Made by a program: the position numbers and the translations under genes. From Neoarius graeffei (taxonomy: Eukaryota > Chordata > Actinopteri > Siluriformes > Ariidae): DNA of 64,000 nucleotides. The notes beneath the pieces were generated by a model, which ran no database searches, was not told the DNA's origin, and saw only the letters and a program-made list of their open reading frames with translations. This document shows, one piece after another, positions 25,301 through 37,300 of the stretch; the first letter of the stretch is position 1, and every line of letters starts with the position of its first letter. The DNA lies in contig NC_083582.1 in the NCBI RefSeq assembly GCF_027579695.1, positions 32,604,464-32,668,463 of the forward strand. Direction: 5' to 3'.

Positions 25301-28300
25301 CACCAAGGGGGATGAATACTTTTGCAAGACACTGCAACACTGTAGCCCTTTAGGTCTGGATTAGTGCACATTAGCATAAAGTGTATTTGTTAAATAGCCT
25401 TCAAGCTGTCCGACTTGCCTTCTTGGCCGGTTCGTTCATCAGAGCCACCACGGCGACAATGATGTTGTTGTGGAAGTTGAAGTGCGGCAAAGCCACCAGC
25501 AGCTCACACAGACACCTGATGGCCACTTCAGCCAAGCCTTTATAAGAAGCCAGAGCCACTGCCTGACTGCCCTTCAACTTCTTCTGCTTCCAGTCTGTGG
25601 TGTGAGAGGAACAGCTGATCACAACACTGTATACACACGCAGTGCTCCAATGTTAGAAAAGTGTGTCTTACCTTTAACGGTTTGCTCCAGATTCTCCAAG
25701 TAGAATTTATACTGACTTACGAGCCCCTCTTCAAACTCTCTCAGCTGCTGCGTCTCTTTTTTTACCTGGAATAAAATAACCAACGGGTCATACGTTCAGT
25801 CTAGGCAGGAAGCGGAGTGAAAACACAGCTACTGCTTCTTTTCAAAGAAGGATAAGGAGTGTTTATGAAGGTCTTTGATATGAGGGAATGATGAACGAGG
25901 CAGTGAGACACCAAACTGCGTTATTTTAATTTAAACCAGCAACAGGCATCAACCATAATCGTTGTCCTGGTTGCATCCCAAAGTGGTTATACAGTACCAG
26001 ACTTAAAGTGAATTTAATGTCCCTGAATCCCACTTTTTTTTTCCTTGTACAAAGCAACAATCATTATGTTGATTGAACATGCGTTTCCGAACCATAGCTG
26101 ATCCAAAAGGCCATAAATTAATGTAAAAATCAATAAAATCAGCCGATTTTTATGGAATCTGCCGAGACTGAACCGGAAGATCCCAAAGAGGTGCGTGACA
26201 TCACACGTGTAACAAAGATCCAGGTATCAGTTTCGTTCCCGTGCGCAGCAGTGGTTAGACCGGTCTCGATATGAAATCACGTTTTAGAGAGAATTCTGAT
26301 AGCGATTGGGATTCTTATATGTCGGATGAAGGAGCAAATGATTATCGAGGATATTCCGGAGTAAATGGTTCTCTTTTTGAGCCCCCAAGACGAGAAACAG
26401 ATGCCAGTTCACGCCAGTCCCGCTCACCGCCGATAGCGCACCACCAGCCAGAGAGAACTGGAAACAGACTGGTTTGTGGATTTTTATTCTTAGCCGGCTG
26501 CTGCAAGATACAGGGAAAACATTTACATGTGCCTCAATAAATACAGAAATATAATCTTTAAAACGTACACTTATTCAGTGTAATTACTGAAAGAAAATAT
26601 GACATGGGCGAAAATAGGGGAATCGACGAACTGTCCAAATGTCAGATCAAATGTCATTTATTAAACAAACGGGTTTCTTTTTGCTCCAGTAATTCCCGTG
26701 TGGTCGTTCTGGTGGTGATGAACACTTGATCACTTGATGAATCAGATTTATCATTAGTTGGCGACACGAAACCTGTCCGCTTCGTTTGCACAAACCTCAC
26801 CCACTGTCGCTTTAGATTAGCGTCATTTCTCAGAATTTCGTGAACTGAATGTCCTGCTGTATACGGATTTGAACATCCAAACCCAACGCAGCGCTTTCAC
26901 ATCGTTGTTTTTGTAAGATTCCAACAACAATATCCAATTTCAGTGAGTAAACAAGCACGGAATCAGATAAACCGATATGACCCAGATAACCGGGGTTCCA
27001 TGTGTGACGTCATGCGAGATTAGCCCTGAGGCAAGGCTGCCTTTTTCCGGGATCCAGACGCCACGATTTATTGATAGTTTTGTGCTTGATAATAAAATAA
27101 ATAATTAATATCCCCCACTGCTTTATTAATTCATTTTGGTTGTTACTAATGATATATATTAATTTTAAAAGCATTACAATAAAGCATTACTTACACTTTA
27201 AAATTGTAAAGTAATTTGTAAGCAAATCAATAATGGACACCACCCCAGCCAATCAGAAGAAAGTATTTTCCATGGCTATTCATCCATCTTTTGTAATCAC
27301 TTCTAGCGTTCCAAGAAATTTCTTTCACCAAGAGCCAGGAAAACCTTTTTGGACACCCATCATGGACTCTGGTGCAACCGTCTGGGGAGAGACCTTCAAG
27401 AAACATCCGGACGCTCTGCTTATGATTCAGAAGCGTGTTGCGAGAATCATCATGGACGTGGCATGGGATCATCCATCCGAAAGCCTTTTTAAGGAACTTG
27501 ATAGAGTACCATTCCACGGGTCTTAATGGTCTTGCTCTGGAGTACCTTAGGAAAAGGTTCGTCAACTTCGCGGCAGTCCATGGAAGGAACACTCGGCATG
27601 CGAACACGGACGTTATCCTGCCGCGTTTTTAAAAATCGCTCTTTCGGTGATCAAACGTTTGCAAAACCGTGGAACCTCACTTCCTCTGGAAGCAAAACCA
27701 TGCAAATCTCTTGCGGCATTCATCAGCGCCGTCACGACTGCTTTTCCATGAAAACTACCCATCAATGTAAAGAATCTCTGCTCAGTTTTCATTCTTGACA
27801 ATGTTTTTCTTTTTGAACTGACAGCCACGTGTATATTATCTATAGGATATCACAGGGGTATTCAATTAAACGTCACTGAGGTCCAGTTATTTAATTTTGT
27901 CCAAGTAGAAGGTCCGAACCGAAGTCCAGCTTGTGTCTTATAGCCTTCCCCTATGTCCACATTTTCATATGGTTTCAACAATATTTATTGTTAATTTCCA
28001 ATGCAGGAAATGAGCTGCGTGCACAACTCTCTCTTTTACCATAAATAAAAGTAGTCCCAGGAAAATAAATTCAAGGCCTTTATTTCAGATTAAAGAAAAC
28101 AGAAACCTCAGAATAAAATAAAGTGCAAACAGAGTGGAATAACTCCTTTTTCTCTTAAATTCAAGAGGTCCCAACCTGAAGAATTGAAGGCCTACACTTC
28201 AAGTAAAAAAGTCAACTCAGAAAACATTAACTAAAAAGTGCAAACAGAGCATTGACTTAAAGGTGGGGTACAAGATTTTGGAATAACGGTTCCCGCAAGC

Positions 28301-31300
28301 CATATTTTGAAAAGAAACACACCCGCCCTCGCCATGCTCCCACCCCCCGCATCTCCACCCCTCCTCCCCCTTATAAAGCCTGAGAAATTCCGGCTTTATA
28401 ATGGGTGTCTATTGCGTTACATACCAGTGGAGCAGAGTGTAGAGAGCTTGGAAAAATAGCTCAAACTTTCTCATTTAAACTGTGTTTTCAGCCCCGATTT
28501 TCACTCCACACACAATTTTCTCAAAAGTAGTAGCCACACTTGTCCTGATTCACACAATGTGTCTACCTACATGATAGGACTTGCAGTTTTTGAATGAGAA
28601 GCCTGAAAGTGAGGAGAGGGCAGGCGCGCTGCCCCATAGACTGCCATTATAAACGTGGCAGAAAAGTCACTCGTTTTTAACTCGCTCTAGTGACCTCATT
28701 TTTTACACTACAGGCAAAAAAAATTACATCAGTGTGTTCAGGAGAGTCTTGTGGCGCTCACTGTGAAAGAATTTTGTGAACATCTTCCGTTTTCGTGTAA
28801 ATCCCCGTTGTTTGGAGGGAGCGCACTGGGAAAATCCTGCGCTCTGTGTGACACACTGCTCGCAGCGCGCGGGTTGGGGGAGGGGCTGCTCGCTCTCTCA
28901 CACACACACACACACACAGAAGGGCCGGGCTGCTCGCGGACTTCAGTCTGATTGACGTGTCAGTATCCAATCATTTTGAGGTGGTACCTCGATAGGATTG
29001 GATGGAGTTTTTCCTTTATTTTACAGTGTAGACTGGATTAAAATATTTAGTTTTTGGGTCAAACCTTCTATTGTACTGCTTGCAACATGGGTGTGAGGAG
29101 CTTTTCAAGCAATATGGTAAAAAATACTCCTGAAAAAAAATCTCATACCCCACCTTTAACATTTTCTCTTCTTTGTTCTTAAAATAAGGAGGTCCCAGCC
29201 TAAAAAAAAATGAAGGCCTACTTTTCAAGAAAAAAAAAAAAGTTCACATTTTCAGAAAACAAGTGGCTTTTTGGGGGGGAAATACAAACAGAACATTTTT
29301 CTTTGAACTTTTCTCTTTTAATTCTTCTTTTACTCTTCTTAATGAGAAAAACGGGCATGTGGCTGACCTGCCAGTAATTTAAATCTTGGTTGGAGTGCCA
29401 TTCTCATGCAGATATGTAGGTGTTCATTGTTGAGCCTAGAACGGTACTTGGTTTTGACAATGTTCATAGTGGAAAAAGCTGACTCACAGCTGTAAGTCGA
29501 TCCAAACATAGTCATGGTGTGCAGTGCTCCTTTGATTAGACCAGGGAACACACTCCAATGTGTTTATGTTGCCCCAAAATCCACGCTACTTTTAAGGAAC
29601 ATTCGTTTGCACGTTGCTGCGCTGTAAGTGTGTGTGTGATGAGTCGGGTAGACCTGTCATACTGTGCTTGCAGTTGGGTTATTTTGCGTGCCCTCAGCTC
29701 GGACTTCAGGGGATAACTTTGCTCAAAAGAGCTGTGCTTTGTTTCATAGTGGCGCTTCACGTTGCCGCTTTTAATTAATGCCACATTTTCGGAGCATACT
29801 ATGAGGCACACTGGTTTTGAACTGCTTGCCGGAAGAATGAACATATATTTCTCCGTCCATTCATCTTTAAAACAACGATTTTCCTTGTCTACTTTCTGCC
29901 GCCTTTTGGAGCAAGCCATGTTGTCTCGGTCGGTTGTCTCTGAACTTAACTCTCTTCCTCTCTGCTTGTTGCTCTGCTGTGGCGCGCTGGGTAAACTAAC
30001 GATTTTATTGGCTCAACTGAGTGAAGCTATTGTCGTATTAACTGGAGTAGCAGCGCCCGCTGTCAATAGCCACGACCGTCCAAAATAATGCTTCATGAAA
30101 ATTACTTAATCTCGTGAATTTACCATTGGTCACGGGTCCGGACAGAACCATCACTGCGTCCGGATCCGGACCGAGGTCTGCCATTTGGTGATGCCTGGGA
30201 TATCAAATGCTATCTCTCAATAAAAATGTCCTCGATCTATCTATCACTATCCTGATCAGGGTGGAGATGCACATTAAAGGGGACATACTCTGAAAAACAC
30301 GCTTTCTCAGTGCTTGCGCAGATACATTTGGGTATCTGGAGCCTACGAACCCATAAACTCTGAAATAAGACACCCGGTCAGTTTTTGTGCTGCCTGTTTC
30401 AGAAAACATGAGCCTCAACAAGCCGTTCAGATTTGACTCCACTTTCTTTGTCCCAAGCAGAGCTCATTAGAATTATACCACACCCCCTCATCTGACTCTC
30501 TCTGAACTGCCTTTGTGAATGAATATTCATGAGGAAAGTGCTACCTGATTGGCTGGTGGAAGAAGGGGTGGGGTGAGCAGTGGCTCATTATCATTTAAAG
30601 GAACAGGCCTTTCCTTAAAGTGCATAAATTCAGGAGCAAGATCAGTGTAATTCTCCTATTTTATATTAAACTTTGGTCAAATATCTGTAACATTCTGCAT
30701 TTTGTGCAATTTTTTTACCTTGCGCAATACCAGAAAAATTCAGTTGAAATCAAGCCATTTGAGGCGAATTGGTCCGCCTCTGAAAAAACTTGGCATTTGG
30801 ATTTCCCGGGAAACATTGATTTTCGTGACGTCGCATGCGGGACGCCTCCCTCTGAATCCTACGTCAGCGCTGGTTTGTTTATGAGAAAACGACCTGGTGG
30901 TTTTCTGCAAATTTCTTCAACGTTATCGCGTAATTATTAAAATGGTTAACAGGTGTATCGTCGGAGGGTGTAGCAACACCAATCTTGATGGGATTAGTAC
31001 TCATCGTTTCCCAATGAGAGAGAAATAGGAGCGCTTGGTCTACACAGGCTGTGCACTGAAACCGTGCAAAGCTCTCGCAGCCTGCTGGCACTTCCACAGG
31101 TAACGTCACGAATCTGGCTCCAGACTCCCTTGGGATTTTTCCAGACTCGTTTTGTTATTTTATTTTTTTCTGCTGTAGACAGATGGCCTTGTGCAAAATT
31201 ACCCTTCTGGCTGAGTGTGTAAAGGGACATACTTTCATATAAAAAAAAACAAAACACGAAATTGGTCCAGGAGATGCACTTTAAACCGTCTGTTTAGAGA

Positions 31301-34300
31301 AGGAAGCTGTGGTGTTTTACCCGTGTGATATTTTGATCAAAGAACGTCACAGACATTTCATTAAGACCGCAGGGAACTGGGTCAACTTGTGGAAAAGAGG
31401 TATCATATGGCACCTTTAAACACTATTTCAGGTTTCCTTACTACACTGAAAGGTCCAGCTACATTACATTACATTACATTACAGGCATTTAGCAGACGCT
31501 CTTATCCAGATACAACTAGGGGTGTGCGATCTGACGATATAAAATCGTTAAGAATAAGAACGAGTAGAAGATCGCAGACGATCTGCCAAAGTGGAGAAAT
31601 CGTATAGATCGCCTTGGCCAATGAGCGCAATAACTTTTTTTCCCTTTGGGTACAATAACTTGACGTTCTATGCTGGTTCCCGCCGACGCGGCAGACGCAA
31701 GACGTCCTTAACCTGTAGAGGGACTGAAAATCCACGATCGCGGAAAACGGACGGAAATCGCGGAATTATGCATCTGAAACGGAATTTACTGTCAGAAATG
31801 GAATCTACACATTCTAAGCTTGGGGAGGCTGGGACCTCCCCTGCCCGAGCTACGGGCGTCCAAAGAGGGGCTGGAGCCGCCGATGGGAAAACGAAACTAA
31901 AGCCGAGCACCGTGGCTCTTCGTCCCGAGGCGCTGTAAAGTCGGGCTGGAGCCCGGGATAGAAACGAAACCTAAGCGGAGCCCCGCGGCGCGCCTCGTGG
32001 CGAATTACATCCCGAGGCGCGGGGCTGGCGCACCGTGCCCGCGCTGGTTCTTTGGGGAGAGGGCAGAGGTCTCTGGCTGTCAAGTTTGGGGAAGGCTTCT
32101 TTAAGTATAAACTACATTTCGAGCACAAGAGGCTGGTGCTAGCAACATTCAAACAGCCACAATAAAGCTATGCAGAAGCCTCCCCACCACCAGTCTGGAC
32201 CATTTTCAAAAAGCTATTTGGTGTTTTGATACTTAAATCATTTCAAAATAACCGAAGACTGTGTGTTATTCAACATTTCATATTTTACTTTCTTTTTTTT
32301 ATATTCTAAGAATGCACTTTATCAGAGTGATGTTCACTTTAGGGCGGCACGGTGGTGTAGCGGTTAGCGCTGTCGCCTCACAGCAAGAAGGTCCGGGTTC
32401 GAGCCCCGTGGCCGACGAGGGCCTTTCTGTGCGGAGTTTGCATGTTCTCCCCGTGTCCGCGTGGGTTTCCTCCGGGTGCTCCGGTTTCCCCCACAGTCCA
32501 AAGACATGCAGGTTAGGTTAACTGGTGACTCTAAATTGACCGTAGGTGTGAATGTGAGTGTGAATGGTTGTCTGTGTCTATGTGTCAGCCCTGTGATGAC
32601 CTGGCGACTTGTCCAGGGTGTACCCCGCCTTTCGCCCGTAGCCAGCTGGGATAGGCTCCAGCTTGCCTGCGACCCTGTAGAAGGATAAAGCAGCTAGAGA
32701 TAATGAGATGAGATGTTCACTTTATCAGAGTGATGTTTACTTTATCAGAGTGATGTTTACTTAGTGTTGTTGTCTTCACAACCAATAGTGCACTTTATCA
32801 GTGTGTTTACAATGTTTGCACATGCAAAATTGCTACTATTCATTAAAATCTGTTCAGAAAGTTTGTAGCCCCAAAATGCCTGTTTTTGTTTTTTTTCGAT
32901 GGAAGATCGTGATAAAAAATCGAAATCGAGATTTTATGTTAAAAAATCGTGATGTGACATTTTTGCCATATCGCCCACCCCTAGATACAACGTACCCAGA
33001 TCAGTCTGGGGATCTGACGCCTTGCTCAAGCGTGCTTCAGTCATTCCTGCTGGTCCAGGGAATCAAACTGGCAACCTTGTGATCCCAAAGCTGCTTCTCT
33101 AACGATTAGGCCATGACTTCCCTTCCCTTACTTCACAGCTACGCCTGAACTTCACTGTGTGCTCTACACATGAGCTGAATTGTACCTTGGTGTTTTTTTC
33201 TTCTTCAGTCAGAGGACGGATCCTGTAGGAGGGCACTATGTCCTTGAAGATCTCCATCAGTGAGACCATGACCAGCTTCCTGACCGTGACCGCCATGCAC
33301 GGGTCCGTCTCCATCAGCATGGCCCGGAGCTCCTTCAGTTTCTTAATCTGATGTACAGGACAGAGCATTGTGTTGGATTTACAACCTACAGGAAAGTTCA
33401 GTGTGTACACGTACCTGCTCACTGAGATCACACTGATGTGAAAATGATCTGAAGAAGTTTCATGACTTGCATGATTTTATATACCGTGCTGCCACCGCTG
33501 CCGCCACATGATTGGATAATTGCATAATTGCATAAATGACCAGACGTGCCTAATAAACTGGCTAGGGAGTGTCAATCTCAGCTCAATTTGTAATTGAGGT
33601 CAGAATTTCACTTTTTTTTCCTCCCCTCTCTCTCTCTCTCTCTAGTGTGAAGGATAATTGCATCCACGTGCATCTTACATTCGAGTTTGGATCTGCGAGA
33701 ATGACTGATCCCAAGCTCGCGATGTGTAGTTTCCTCTCCATCAGCTTCTGCGAGCGAAGCTTCAGCTGTTCTTCTGGAGTCAGTGTTAAGAAGTTCTGTG
33801 CTTCTTCCATCGCTGTAAGGAAATTAAACCACATAACCCCACGTCTGTGTATGTAATGCCTTAGTGTAATGCTTTAAAATTAATATACATCATTATTAAC
33901 AACCAAAATGAATTAATAAAGCAGGATGGGAAAATAACACTGGGGAACACAATTTTTGTTGCATTAGGTCTGACAGCTGTTTTTAACTAATTTTTGGGTG
34001 CGGAATCCAAAACTGATCTCAGTTTTTCTCTAGCACGTCAAGTTTTTGAACTATAGGATCCCCGGTTTCTTAGAAAATATGAAAAATACTGTACTTAACA
34101 GATATGTGCTTGTTTTATAAAAATTTACAAATATTGACATACAGTGAAATATGAAAGAAACAGGCATGACTGCAATGTTTATTTAACACAATGTTTTTAC
34201 AAAGGATTTCTCATCTCATCTCATTATCTCTAGCCGCTTTATCCTTCTACAGGGTCGCAGGCAAGCTGGAGCCTATCCCAGCTGACTACGGGTGAAAGGC

Positions 34301-37300
34301 GGGGTACACCCTGGACAAGTCGCCAGGTCATCACAGGGCTGACACATAGACACAGACAACCATTCACACTCACATTCACACCTACAGTCAATTTAGAGTC
34401 ACCAGTTAACCTAACCTGCATGTCTTTGGACTGTGGGGGAAACCGGAGCACCCGGAGGAAACCCACGCGGACACGGGGAGAACATGCAAACTCCGCACAG
34501 AAAGGCCCTCGCCGGCCACGGGGCTCGAACCCGGACCTTCTTGCTGTGAGGCGACAGCGCTAACCACTACACCACCGTGCCGCCCTTACAAAGGATATGG
34601 CTACTGTAATTATAATTGTGTGCAAGAAGAAGAAACCTTTATTTGTCACATGCACACTTCAAGCACAGTGAAATTCATCCTCTGCATTTAACCCATCTGA
34701 AGCAGTGAACACACGCGCACACACCCAGAGCAGCGGGCAGCCACATCAGAGCGCCCGGGGAGCAGTCAGGGGTTCGGTACCCTGCTCAAGGGCACCTCAG
34801 CCCAAGGCTGCCCCATGTTAACCTAACCTGCATGTCTTTGGACTGTGGGGGAAACCGGAGCACCGGGAGGAAACCCACACAGACACGGGGAGAACATGCA
34901 AACTCCACACAGAAAGGCCCTCGCCGGCTGCTGGGTTCGAACCCGGAACCTTCTTGCTGTGAGGCGACCGTACTAACCACTACACCACCATTTGATGCTC
35001 CAACAATAGTCAGCCATCATATGTACATCCCATCTACCCTGATAACGTTCTTCCATAACCTTCAAATAGTCTTACTACAGCTAATCAGTGGAATTTTGCT
35101 TATCTGGAGGGTAAGCTGTGGAGAAAAAAAACTTGACGTGCTGGGGGGGAAAAAAAAAAAAAAAAGACTGCAATTTTGGAATCAGCATGCCAATTTTAGT
35201 TTTAATCAGCATAAAAATCTAACTCAACAGAAACATTTTTTCAAATCGTTCCCCAGTGTAATAATTATTTGTTATTTTATTATCAAGCACAAAACTATCG
35301 ATAAATCGCGGCGTCTGGATCCCGGAAAAAGGCAGCCTCGCCTCAGGGCTAATCTCGCATGACGTCACACATGGAACCCCGGTTATCTGGGTCATTTCGG
35401 TTCATCCGATTCCGTGCTTGTTTACTCACTGAAATTGGATATTGTTGTTGGAATCTTACAAAAACAACGATGTGAAAGCGCTGCGTTGGGTTTTGGATGT
35501 TTAAATCCGTATACAGCAGGACATTCAGTTCACGAATTTCCAAGAAATGACGCTAATCTAAAGCGACAGTGGGTGAGGTTTGTGCAAACTAAGCGGACAG
35601 ATTTCGTGTCGCCAACTAATGATAAATCTGATTCATCAAGTGATCAAGTGTTCATCACCACCAGAACGACCTCATGGGAATTACTGGAGCAAAAAGAAAC
35701 CCGTTTGTTTAATAAATGACATTTGATCTGACATTTGGACAGTTCGTCGATTCCCCTATTTTCGCCCAGGTCATATTTTCTTTCAGTAATTACACTGAAT
35801 AAGTGTACGTTTTAAAGATTATATTTCTGTATTTATTGAGGCACATGTAAATATTTTCCCTGTATCTTGCAGCAGCCGGCTTAGAATAAAAATCCAAAAA
35901 CCAGTCTGTGTTTCCAGTTCTCTCTGGCTGGTGGTGCGCTATCGGCGGTGAGCGGGACTGGTGTGAACTGGCATCTGTTTCTTGTCTTGGGGGCTCGAGA
36001 AGATAACCATTTACTCTGGAATATCCTCGATAATCATCTGCTCCTTCATCTGACATAAAAGAATCCCAATCACTATCAGAATTCTCTCTAAAACGTGATT
36101 CCATATCGAGACTGGTCTAACCACTGCTGCGCACGGGAACGAAACTGATACCTGGATCTTTGTTACACGTGTGACGTCACGCACCCCTTCGGGATCTTCC
36201 GGTTCAATCTCGGCAGGTTCCATAAAAATCGGCTGATCTTATTGAGTTTCCATTAATTTATGGTGTTTTGGATCAGCTATGGTTCGGAAACACACGGTCA
36301 GTCGACATAATGATTGTTGCTTTGTACAACGAAAAGAAAAGTGAGGTTTAGGGACATTAAATCCACTTAAAAAAAATACTTCTAATAAAAGCTTCATGAA
36401 TGATATTTTATCCTCTCACCTTGCTCGGACTCATCTCTGTCGCTTGCTTCCTCCTGCTCGTCCTCCTCGGGTGCTTTCTGCACCACTACAAACCAAAACA
36501 GAACGTTAGAATATGATGTAAAATCAGTCGCCTGCCATCGTGGTAGGCAAACAGTTTGGAGACAAACTAGCAGCCCACACCTGGTTTCTCCATAGTTTGA
36601 GGGATCAGGCCGTGCTTGTCTTTGATTGGCAGCAGATGAATGACCTCCTTCTCTTCCGCTTGTTTCATCTTCCTGGGCACCTTCTCGTACTTTTCCAACG
36701 TCTGGTCCGACCTGCGCTTTTTGGTGTGAGCAGGAGCGCTGCAAGAGCCATACAACCGTAACTCATTATCGCCAAGATCGCTTAAAATCGGATTTGTTCA
36801 TCAGAGAGAGGCAGAAAAAAAAAGGAGTTTTTTGGACTCAAGTTGGTCGCCGCCAAAAGAAATTCACGTGCGAAATGGTGGATTTCTCAGGTATAACTTA
36901 TAATTTCTCCTTTTCTACCTTTATCATTCGCTTAATGTGTGAAGATTCTTGAAAATAAATAGAGATATATAAATACAGATATAGCCGCCATTTCACACGT
37001 GAATTTCTTTCGGCGGCGACCAACTTGAGTCCAAAAAAAACCTCTTATGGCCAGTGATTCGCTTTAACTTACGACAGAAGTTAAAACCACAAACATTTTC
37101 CAAGTACGCATGAAAATTCGGGTCAAAAAAATAACAGTAGGAAAGGTAAAAACAGCAATTATAGAAATGGATCGCTTTGCATTACCAGTCAAACTCTTAT
37201 GGTTGTCAAGGAATGTCAAGTTAGCTTGCCCACCATGGGCTTGTTGCTATGGGGAAATTGACACATGACCAATTCCTGCAAACGGCCTATTACGTCATTA

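Larger units (their letters stand above)
27853..30197 (-). mobile_element. hAT element with perfect target duplication
   Basis: Flanked by the 8-bp direct repeat GGATATCA at 27845-27852 and 30198-30205. Termini CAGGGGTATTCAATTAAACG and GGTGATGCCTG. It carries both ends of a hAT transposase on the minus strand and a nested TTAA element at 28261-29155. Confidence 0.9.
31470..33117 (-). repeat. tRNA-derived SINE (third family), split by a hAT
   Basis: Two parts, 31470-31516 and 32984-33117, rejoin in order once the hAT is removed. Related to 19603-19797. The tRNA-like head ends at GGCCTAATCGTTAGAGAAGC on the minus strand. Confidence 0.8.
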
